Assembly (NCBI GenBank): GCA_958446555.1
Contig: CAUCWU010000176.1
Location: forward strand, 1 to 5,706
Source of the DNA: an uncultured Lachnospiraceae bacterium
Lineage (GTDB): Bacteria; Bacillota; Clostridia; Lachnospirales; Lachnospiraceae
Length of the DNA stretch: 5,706 nt
Direction: 5' to 3'
Shown: positions 1 through 5,562 of the stretch, one piece after another
Layout of the letters: each line of letters begins with the position of its first letter
Numbering within the stretch: the first letter of the stretch is position 1
Notes under the pieces: generated by a model
What the model saw: the letters and a program-made list of their open reading frames with translations, nothing else
What the model was told of the DNA's origin: nothing
Databases searched by the model: none
Position numbers and translations under genes: made by a program

Positions 1-55
1 CAGCAAACCACAATTCATTTTCTGCAAATTACTTGACGCTACCCGTTCGCCACTG
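1..55. other. Unassigned stretch downstream of ecfT
   Basis: These bases follow the ecfT stop (TAA at 56-58, read on the minus strand). I see no terminator hairpin, promoter or ribosome site. In many Firmicutes truA follows ecfT, but no start resembling TruA is visible: the only late ATG (followed by AATTGTGG) has no ribosome site and runs off the window. Confidence 0.4.
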
Positions 56-862
56 TTACTTCCACAGCACGGCCAATAAAATCATCACAGCCAAATACAA
101 AAACAAAACGAGATATACCTTTTTATCTGCTGACGTATATTTTAGTGGCTTCATCTTCGTGCGGTTCTCATCTCCGTGATAACATCTTGCCTCCATTGCC
201 ATCGCCAAATCCGATGCACGGCGAAAAGCAGAAATAAATAGCGGCACCAAAAGCGGCACCATTGCTTTTGCCTTTTTGATTAGGCCACCGCTCTCAAAAT
301 CAGCACCTCTGGCTGTCTGTGCCTTCATAATCTTATCGGTCTCTTCGATTAAGATTGGAATAAAACGAAGGGCAATTGACATGGTCATTGCAATTTCATG
401 TACCGGAATTTTGACCTTTTTTAAGAAGCCAAGACTCTTCTCTAGACCATCCGTCAATGCATTTGGCGTTGTTGTCAGTGTCATAATTGAGGAACCTAAG
501 ATAAGTAATATCAAACGGATTCCCATATAGACAGCTTTTTCAAGTCCTTCCCATGTAATATTGCGAAGTAACCATACATCAATCACTGGCGTTCCCGGTG
601 TCAAAAACAGATTGAAGGAAACCGTGATCAGTAAAATGATGACAATACTCTTTAATCCTCGCGCAATAAACTGAAATGGAACAGTTGACAGCTTAATCAC
701 AGCTGCCAGTGCTAGTACAGCTAACAGATAACAAATTGGACCATCTGCTGTAAACAAGCTAATGATATAAAGCATGGTTCCTGCTAGCTTGACACGGGGA
801 TCTAATTTATGGATGAGGGAATTGGCCGCATAATACTGTCCAATTGTAATATCTCGAATCAT
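56..862 (-). CDS. ecfT: ECF transporter transmembrane scaffold protein EcfT
   Basis: EcfT is the membrane scaffold that couples ATP hydrolysis by EcfA to tipping of a substrate-binding S component, in uptake of vitamins or trace nutrients. The 268-residue length is typical. Hydrophobic segments lie at about 27-56 (two helices), 69-87, 112-130 and 248-266. The long cytoplasmic coupling region between them holds the two short motifs that dock on the ATPases: ARG at 184-186 (QTARGAD) and ARC at 225-227 (MEARCYHG). The N-terminal HKLDPRVKL (18-26) is a family hallmark. The ATG overlaps the TGA of the fused ATPase gene (ATGA), with AGGAG at 871-875 and an 8-base spacer, so translation is probably coupled. 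No S component is adjacent, consistent with a shared group II module. The substrate cannot be told from this window. Confidence 0.96.
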   Translation of the reverse strand: MIRDITIGQYYAANSLIHKLDPRVKLAGTMLYIISLFTADGPICYLLAVLALAAVIKLSTVPFQFIARGLKSIVIILLITVSFNLFLTPGTPVIDVWLLRNITWEGLEKAVYMGIRLILLILGSSIMTLTTTPNALTDGLEKSLGFLKKVKIPVHEIAMTMSIALRFIPILIEETDKIMKAQTARGADFESGGLIKKAKAMVPLLVPLFISAFRRASDLAMAMEARCYHGDENRTKMKPLKYTSADKKVYLVLFLYLAVMILLAVLWK

Positions 863-2724
863 ACGTCACTCTCCTCTTTCTTTTTCTTATGATTAGCTGG
901 GCAAAGCAAATCTGCAAGATTTCTTTTTGCCTCCGAAACGGTAATAGCATTTTCAAACACCGGATAGCCTTGCGTTTTTAGTCGATGCATCAGCTGCGTC
1001 ACCTGTGGAATCGCAAGACCCATCTCATGGAGCTCTTTTTCATGTTCAAATACTCTTCTTGGCTGATCATCAAACACAATTTTTCCGCCATTTACGACAA
1101 GCAGTCGTCCTGCATACTGTGCGACATCCTCCATGCTGTGTGAGACAAGCACAATTGTGATGCCGCGTTCTTTTTGAAGCTTTGAAAGCTGTCCTAAAAT
1201 ATCATCTCGACCCTTCGGATCAAGACCTGCCGTTGGCTCATCCAAAATCAAAATTTCTGGATTCATTGCCAAAACACCTGCAATTGCGACACGTCTCTTT
1301 TGTCCACCTGAGAGTTCAAACGGCGACACTTCATACAGAGCTTCGTCGATTCCTACCATTTGAAGTGCCTCTTTTGCACGGGATTTAATTTCTTCCTCTG
1401 TTAATCCCTGGTTTTTCGGTCCAAAGCAAACATCTTTAAAGACGGTCTCCTCAAATAGCTGATACTCTGGATATTGGAATACCAAGCCAACCTTGCTTCG
1501 AAGCGTCTTTAGCGGATATCCTTCCTGCCAGATATCGTTTCCTTTGTAGGTGATGGTTCCGCTAGTTGGCTTCATCAGTCCGTTTAGATGTTGAATCAAT
1601 GTCGATTTTCCAGAACCGGTGTGACCAATGATACCGATAAATTCATTTTCTCGGATCGACAAAGTCACATCATTTAATGCAGGAAATGGATTTTTGCTGT
1701 CTGGATCGTAGACATGGGTTACATGGTCAAGCTTTAGTAACACAGGAGCGTCTGATAACACTTCCTCATCAAAATTATTCTCTGTATTGAAATCTTTTTC
1801 TAATGCAAAGCTTTTTTCTGATGCTAATGACTCTTTATATTTGTTTTCCTTTTTCTGATCCTGTGCACTCTTTTCCCACACTTTCCGAAACTCGCCTGCA
1901 AACTCATCGATTGTCAATACCCCATCTGTAAATGGCAGCCCTTCTTTTTTCAACTCCCATGCAAGCTCTGTCACCTGCGGCACATCGAGATGATAGCGCT
2001 TTAGCTGCTCTACCTGTGAAAAAATCTGTCTCGGCGTTCCGTCATCGACGATTCGACCACCATCTACTACGACAACACGATCTGCATCAATGACTTCTTC
2101 CATATAGTGTGTGATCAAAATGACCGTGATTTTTTCTTTTCTATTGAGTTCATGAACCGTATCTAGCACTTCTTTTCGTCCACTCGGATCGAGCATTGCC
2201 GTCGGCTCATCCATTACGATGATCTGTGGCTTCATCGCCATAATTCCGGCGATTGCGACACGCTGCTTCTGACCACCCGACAATTTATTTGGAGATTGCA
2301 ATCGGTACGCCTCCATACCAACTGCCTTTAGACTCGCATCGACACGCTTCCAGATTTCTTCGGTTGGTACACCCATATTTTCTGGCCCGAAACCGACATC
2401 CTCCTCGACAACATTCGCAACAATCTGGTTATCCGGATTCTGAAAAACCATACCGGTTGATTGGCGAATTTTCCAAAGATTTTTCTCATCTGATGACAAT
2501 CGATCTGATATATATACAGTTCCCTCGGTGGGCAGCAACAGTGCATTCAAATGCTTTGCAAGCGTCGACTTACCCGATCCGTTATGACCCAATATTGCGA
2601 CAAAACTTCCTTTCTCAATATCAAGAGACACCTCTTCTAGAGCAGTCTTCTCTCCGATCTCCTCACCGTTGTCTCCGTACTTTGTGAAACGGTGAACCAG
2701 ATTTTTTATACTGATAATTCCCAT
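859..2724 (-). CDS. Fused ECF transporter ATPase, EcfA1-EcfA2 in one chain
   Basis: This 621-residue protein carries two complete ABC ATPase domains that power an energy-coupling-factor importer on the inner face of the membrane. Domain 1 (about 1-283) has Walker A GHNGSGKST (46-54), Q-loop FQNPDNQ (94-100), signature LSGGQ (148-152), Walker B VMDEP (170-174) and switch H206. Its FQNPDNQ and VVEEDVGFGPEN pattern is EcfA1-like. Domain 2 (about 329-621) has GHTGSGKST (367-375), FQYPEYQLFEETV (416-428), LSGGQ (471-475), Walker B LDEP (494-497) and H529, an EcfA2-like pattern. Both domains keep the ECF-type C-terminal segment, marked by VPQVTELAWEL (248-258) and IPQVTQLMHRL (572-582). A charged linker (about 284-328) joins them. 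Both sites look catalytically intact. In most Firmicutes these are two adjacent genes. It overlaps ecfT by four bases. Confidence 0.95.
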   Translation of the reverse strand: MGIISIKNLVHRFTKYGDNGEEIGEKTALEEVSLDIEKGSFVAILGHNGSGKSTLAKHLNALLLPTEGTVYISDRLSSDEKNLWKIRQSTGMVFQNPDNQIVANVVEEDVGFGPENMGVPTEEIWKRVDASLKAVGMEAYRLQSPNKLSGGQKQRVAIAGIMAMKPQIIVMDEPTAMLDPSGRKEVLDTVHELNRKEKITVILITHYMEEVIDADRVVVVDGGRIVDDGTPRQIFSQVEQLKRYHLDVPQVTELAWELKKEGLPFTDGVLTIDEFAGEFRKVWEKSAQDQKKENKYKESLASEKSFALEKDFNTENNFDEEVLSDAPVLLKLDHVTHVYDPDSKNPFPALNDVTLSIRENEFIGIIGHTGSGKSTLIQHLNGLMKPTSGTITYKGNDIWQEGYPLKTLRSKVGLVFQYPEYQLFEETVFKDVCFGPKNQGLTEEEIKSRAKEALQMVGIDEALYEVSPFELSGGQKRRVAIAGVLAMNPEILILDEPTAGLDPKGRDDILGQLSKLQKERGITIVLVSHSMEDVAQYAGRLLVVNGGKIVFDDQPRRVFEHEKELHEMGLAIPQVTQLMHRLKTQGYPVFENAITVSEAKRNLADLLCPANHKKKKEESDV

Positions 2725-2729
2725 TGCTG

Positions 2730-2735
2730 CCTCCT
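2730..2735 (-). promoter_or_regulatory. Ribosome binding site that fixes the start of the fused ecfA gene
   Basis: The minus strand reads GAGAGGAGGCAGCAATGGG: AGGAGG with a 5-base spacer to the ATG at 2724. The upstream in-frame ATG at 2757 overlaps the -10 box (TATGAT), lies before the predicted transcription start and has no ribosome site, so it is rejected as the start. Confidence 0.88.
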
Positions 2736-2752
2736 CTCGTGAATACGCGATT

Positions 2753-2781
2753 ATCATAACATGACGCTAAGCGAATTGCAA
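2753..2781 (-). promoter_or_regulatory. Housekeeping sigma-factor promoter for ecfA1A2-ecfT
   Basis: On the minus strand, TTGCAA (2776-2781) and TATGAT (2753-2758) are separated by exactly 17 bases. A TG one base upstream of the -10 (TGTTATGAT) gives an extended -10. The predicted start of transcription is near 2746, leaving a leader of about 22 bases with AGGAGG before the ATG at 2724. The promoter abuts the terminator tail, so the two elements together separate the ECF genes from the ribosomal operon. The call is by motif only. Confidence 0.8.
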
Positions 2782-2820
2782 GTAATACAAAATAAAGCCA
2801 TGCAGGTATCTGCATGGCTT
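2782..2820 (-). terminator. Rho-independent terminator after rplQ
   Basis: In the transcript, an 11-bp perfect stem AAGCCATGCAG / CTGCATGGCTT (arms 2810-2820 and 2795-2805) closes a 4-base loop and is followed directly by the U-rich tail TATTTTGTATTAC. It begins 32 bases after the rplQ stop. No A-rich tract precedes the stem in the transcript, so it looks one-directional. It should end, or strongly reduce, transcription of the ribosomal operon before the ECF genes. Confidence 0.9.
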
Positions 2821-2852
2821 ATCCTCTATTCGTATGGAATTGTTTGTCAGAA

Positions 2853-3389
2853 TTAAACTAACTCTAACAGTACTTCCATTGCGTTGTCACCCTTACGAAG
2901 ACCGATCTTTACGATACGAGTGTAACCGCCGTTACGGTTAGCGTACTTTGGAGCGATCTCATCGAAGAGCTTCTTGGTCATATCTACGGACTTGGTTCCC
3001 TTCTTCTTACCAGCGTTGGTAGTCGGAACCTCAGTTACTCCGTAGAGAACCTTTAACATCTGTCTTCTTGCATGAAGTCTGGAAGCCTTATCCTTCTGGA
3101 TCTCCTTCTCAACCTCATCATAAACAGTAACCTTCTTGCCGTTTACTACTTCCTTTACGTTCTTGCCGTCAGCGTCCTTGCGGGCAACCTTAGCCTTAAC
3201 AGTAACGGTCTCGTAGTTATCCTTTTCCTTAACAGCCAGAGCGATCAGTCCTTCAGCAACCTTCTTGACTTCCTTTGCTCTTGCTTCTGTTGTAACAATC
3301 TTGCCATTGTAAAGAAGACTTGTAACCTGGCCTCTGATCAGGGCCTTTCTCTGGTTAGAAGTTCTTCCAAGCTTTCTGTAACCTGCCAC
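2853..3389 (-). CDS. rplQ: Large-subunit ribosomal protein L17 (bL17), enlarged form
   Basis: L17 is a bacteria-specific 50S protein near the exit-tunnel side of the subunit. The N-terminal hallmark YRKLGRTSNQRKALIRGQ (4-21), the TTEARAKEVKKVAE segment (33-46), LHARRQ (105-110) and the C-terminal NGGYTRIVKIGLRKGDNA (153-170) identify it. Most L17 proteins are about 115-130 residues; this one is 178. The excess is mainly an insertion at about 56-102, between the conserved N-terminal helices and LHARRQ. It is rich in K, D, E and V (contains DADGKNVKEVVNGKKVTVYD). The start is a GTG, with GGAGG at 3399-3403 and a 9-base spacer. The insertion shows no frameshift and looks like genuine coding sequence. 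It is the last gene before the terminator. Confidence 0.96.
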   Translation of the reverse strand: MAGYRKLGRTSNQRKALIRGQVTSLLYNGKIVTTEARAKEVKKVAEGLIALAVKEKDNYETVTVKAKVARKDADGKNVKEVVNGKKVTVYDEVEKEIQKDKASRLHARRQMLKVLYGVTEVPTTNAGKKKGTKSVDMTKKLFDEIAPKYANRNGGYTRIVKIGLRKGDNAMEVLLELV

Positions 3390-3410
3390 TGTGATTTACC
3401 TCCGTTTAAC

Positions 3411-4370
3411 TTACTCTTCACCGGACTTAAAATCCAACCCCAGTTCCTTCAGCTTTGCGTTAACCTCATCAAGAGATTTCTTACCAAGGTTTCTAACTTT
3501 CATCATATCCTCAGCAGTCTTGTTGCAAAGTTCTTCAACTGTGTTGATGCCGGCTCTCTTCAAACAATTGTAGGAACGAACGGACAGCTCCAGTTCATCG
3601 ATGTTCATCTCGAGAACCTTTTCCTTCTCATTGTTTTCCTTTTCAACCATGACCTCAGCGGACTTGGCATTCTCGGAAAGATCAATGAACAGGTTCAGAT
3701 GCTCGTTAAGAACCTTTGCAGCCAGGCTGACTGCTTCATCTGGTGCTAACGTACCGTTAGTATATACGTCGAGTGTCAGTTTATCATAATCAGTAACCTG
3801 TCCTACACGGGTATTCTCAACAGTCACATTGACTCTCTCGATTGGTGTGTAGATGGAATCTACTGCAATCACGCCGATTGGCAGCTCACTGTTCTTATTC
3901 TTCTCTGCACTGATATATCCACGTCCCTTGGTAATGGTAAGCTCCATATAGAGACGGCAATCTTCTCCGCCACTAAGTGTTGCAATTACCTGGTCCGGAT
4001 TCATAATTTCAATATCCTGATCTACCTGAATGTCAGCAGCGGTAACAACACCCTCGCCCTCATGCTCGATATAAGCAATCTTTGGCTCGTTGGTCTCGCT
4101 GTTGTTCTTGATCTCAAGACTCTTAACATTCATGACGATCTCTGTAACATCTTCTTTCACTCCCGGGATAGAGGAGAACTCGTGAAGCACGCCCTCAATC
4201 TTAATCTGACTGACAGCTGCACCCGGAAGCGAAGACAGCATGATTCTTCTTAAGGAATTGCCAAGTGTAATACCGTAGCCTCTCTCAAGCGGCTCTACTA
4301 CAAACTTGCCATATCTGTTATCCTCAGACATCTCCTTAATTTCAATCTTGGGTTTTTCGAAATCAAACAC
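3411..4370 (-). CDS. rpoA: DNA-directed RNA polymerase alpha subunit
   Basis: Alpha dimerises to scaffold assembly of beta and beta' and contacts promoter UP elements and activators. With the GTG start at 4370 the product is 319 residues, normal for the family. The N-terminal domain (about 1-230) carries VEPLERGYGITLGNSLRRIM (25-44) and the LPGAAV / GVLHEFSSIPGVKEDV segment (48-75). A charged linker (about 231-253, rich in E, K and N) leads to the C-terminal domain (about 254-319). The DNA-contact residues known from E. coli fall at the same numbers here: R265 and N268 (LSVRSYNCLKRAGI), and N294, G296, K298 and S299 (VRNLGKKSLDEV). A longer open frame starts at a GTG at 4409, adding 13 residues, but it lacks a ribosome site and runs through the leader. 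The gene stops 21 bases before rplQ. Confidence 0.97.
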   Translation of the reverse strand: MFDFEKPKIEIKEMSEDNRYGKFVVEPLERGYGITLGNSLRRIMLSSLPGAAVSQIKIEGVLHEFSSIPGVKEDVTEIVMNVKSLEIKNNSETNEPKIAYIEHEGEGVVTAADIQVDQDIEIMNPDQVIATLSGGEDCRLYMELTITKGRGYISAEKNKNSELPIGVIAVDSIYTPIERVNVTVENTRVGQVTDYDKLTLDVYTNGTLAPDEAVSLAAKVLNEHLNLFIDLSENAKSAEVMVEKENNEKEKVLEMNIDELELSVRSYNCLKRAGINTVEELCNKTAEDMMKVRNLGKKSLDEVNAKLKELGLDFKSGEE

Positions 4371-4378
4371 TATTAGCC

Positions 4379-4384
4379 CCTCCT
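4379..4384 (-). promoter_or_regulatory. Ribosome binding site that fixes the GTG start of rpoA
   Basis: The minus strand reads AGGAGG followed by GGCTAATA and then GTG, an ideal 8-base spacing. No comparable site precedes the upstream in-frame GTG at 4409. The resulting N-terminus, (M)FDFEKPKIEI, matches where RpoA proteins of this type begin. Confidence 0.88.
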
Positions 4385-4424
4385 TATAGGATGCTCTTAA
4401 GAGAAGCACTCAAATAAAATCAAC

Positions 4425-4474
4425 TTGTTTAGCAGTACGCCGCGAACAAGCGCAAGACACTTACTGCTAAACAA
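4425..4474 (-). promoter_or_regulatory. 13-bp inverted repeat (RNA hairpin) in the rpsD-rpoA gap
   Basis: TTGTTTAGCAGTA at 4425-4437 is perfectly complementary to TACTGCTAAACAA at 4462-4474, with a 24-base spacer. In the transcript it forms a long stem starting 10 bases after the rpsD stop. It is followed by a partly U-rich stretch (GUUGAUUUUAUUU) but no clean U-run, and the stem is A/U rich at its base. That is poor for an intrinsic terminator. It could be a partial attenuator, a processing or stability element that sets rpoA levels relative to rpsD, or a protein-binding site. The repeat is seen directly; its role is inference. Confidence 0.6.
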
Positions 4475-4484
4475 ACAAGGATTA

Positions 4485-5078
4485 TTATTTGGAATACAAC
4501 TCGACAATCAGCATCTCGTCTACCGGAACATCGATCATCTCTCTGGTTGGAAGCTGCTTAACAGTTCCGCTTAAAGCCTCGATGTTTGCGTCTAACCACT
4601 CCGGTACCATTCTGCTGCCTGTTACTGCTACGATGTCCTTATAACGCTGGGAATCCTGAACCTTTTCCTTGATGGAGATTACATCACCAGCCTTGATTAA
4701 GTAAGACGGGATGTTTACACAGGAACCGTTTACAAGCACATGCTTGTGGTCAACAATCTGTCTAGCCTCGTCTCTTGTACGAGCGAAACCAAGACGGAAA
4801 ATAACATTATCTAATCTACGCTCCAGAAGAATCATCAGGTTCTCACCGGTCATACCAGTCTGACGCTCTGCCTTTGCATAATAATTTCTAAAAGGTTTCT
4901 CCAAAACACCATAGATAAGCTTTGCCTTCTGCTTCTCACGCATCTGCAGACCGTACTCGCTCATCTTCTTATTAGCTCTCTTAGACTGTCTATTAGACTT
5001 CTTGTCATATCCAAGATAAATTGGGTCCATATCAAGAGATCTGCATCTCTTAAGCACTGGAACTCTACTTACTGCCAT
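4485..5078 (-). CDS. rpsD: Small-subunit ribosomal protein S4 (uS4)
   Basis: S4 is a primary 16S rRNA binding protein that nucleates 30S assembly. In several bacteria it is also a translational repressor of its own operon or gene. The 197-residue product has the S4 N-terminal region (about 1-85, with the RQTGMTGENLMILLERRLDN-type transition) and an S4 RNA-binding domain at about 87-150 (RLGFARTRDEARQIVDHKHVLVNG core). Only one cysteine (C12) lies in the N-terminal region, so this is the zinc-free form of S4 rather than the four-cysteine form. The ATG has an excellent ribosome site, AGGAGG at 5087-5092 with an 8-base spacer, in the 16-base gap after rpsK. Its place between rpsK and rpoA is typical of clostridia, whereas Bacillus subtilis has rpsD elsewhere. 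Whether it autoregulates here cannot be read from the coding sequence. Confidence 0.97.
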   Translation of the reverse strand: MAVSRVPVLKRCRSLDMDPIYLGYDKKSNRQSKRANKKMSEYGLQMREKQKAKLIYGVLEKPFRNYYAKAERQTGMTGENLMILLERRLDNVIFRLGFARTRDEARQIVDHKHVLVNGSCVNIPSYLIKAGDVISIKEKVQDSQRYKDIVAVTGSRMVPEWLDANIEALSGTVKQLPTREMIDVPVDEMLIVELYSK

Positions 5079-5094
5079 CTTTAATACCTCCTAA

Positions 5095-5493
5095 TTAAAC
5101 TCTTCTACGCTTTGGCGGACGACAACCATTGTGCGGAACTGGTGTCACATCCTTGATGCTGGTAACTTCAAGACCACATGCCTGAAGTGCACGGATAGCT
5201 GCCTCACGACCTGAACCCGGTCCCTTTACCATAACATCAACGGACTTTAATCCATGTATTAAAGCTGCCTTAGTAGCAGTCTCTGCTGCCATCTGAGCTG
5301 CATAAGGAGTAGATTTCCTTGAACCTTTAAATCCAAGACCGCCTGCACTTGCCCAGGATAAAGCGTTTCCCTGGGTATCAGTCAACGTAACAATAGTATT
5401 GTTGAAAGATGACTGAATATGGGCCTGTCCACGTTCAACGTTTTTCTTTACACGCTTTTTTGTCACTTTCTTTGCTGACACATTCTTAGCCAT
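5095..5493 (-). CDS. rpsK: Small-subunit ribosomal protein S11 (uS11)
   Basis: S11 is a platform protein of the 30S subunit, near the site where mRNA and the anti-Shine-Dalgarno end of 16S rRNA meet. The 132-residue product is full length for the family. After a basic N-terminal tail (about 1-20) come AHIQSSFNNTIVT (24-36), the GGLGFKGSRKSTPYAAQ stretch (51-67), GPGSGR (91-96) and the invariant C-terminus PHNGCRPPKRRRV (120-132). The ATG at 5493 is supported by family length. The ribosome site is weak (TAGG about 8 bases upstream, within a purine-rich leader), so translation may partly depend on the preceding rpsM. It stops 16 bases before rpsD. Compositionally it matches its neighbours. Confidence 0.98.
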   Translation of the reverse strand: MAKNVSAKKVTKKRVKKNVERGQAHIQSSFNNTIVTLTDTQGNALSWASAGGLGFKGSRKSTPYAAQMAAETATKAALIHGLKSVDVMVKGPGSGREAAIRALQACGLEVTSIKDVTPVPHNGCRPPKRRRV

Positions 5494-5562
5494 TAAACTA
5501 ACCTACTTTCTTCTTATTTCTCTTTCTCTCTCTACGAGTAGTTATAAGCTGCTGTTTTTAAA

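Noticed and set aside
1..22. Possible start of truA downstream of ecfT
   Set aside because: The only ATG there is followed by codons that do not resemble a TruA N-terminus and has no ribosome site; too little sequence remains in the window.
34..41. Shared 8-mer TGACGCTA at 34-41 and 2762-2769, hinting at a repeat flanking the ECF genes
   Set aside because: Eight bases is close to chance in a window of this size, and the match does not extend on either side.
2328..2546. 72-codon minus-strand frame inside the first ATPase domain
   Set aside because: It is an out-of-frame shadow of an unambiguous ABC ATPase, with no evidence for overlapping translation.
2253..2687. 144-codon plus-strand open frame opposite the first ATPase domain
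   Set aside because: It is antisense to the conserved Walker and signature coding, with no ribosome site and no recognisable domain.
2725..2794. Vitamin riboswitch upstream of the ECF genes
   Set aside because: The predicted leader is only about 22 bases, and the gap to the terminator is filled by the promoter.
3072..3749. 225-codon open frame on the plus strand, opposite rplQ and rpoA
   Set aside because: It lies entirely antisense to two certain genes, has no ribosome site or family motifs, and its leucine/serine-rich product is what the complement of lysine- and glutamate-rich coding gives.
4425..4474. Intrinsic terminator of rpsD
   Set aside because: The 24-base loop, A/U-rich stem base and absence of a clean U-run make it unlike the true terminator after rplQ; rpoA and rplQ also have no visible promoter of their own in the gap.
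4485..5078. Zinc-binding form of S4
   Set aside because: Only one cysteine is present in the N-terminal region, so the four-cysteine zinc site is absent; the zinc-free form is common and not a defect.
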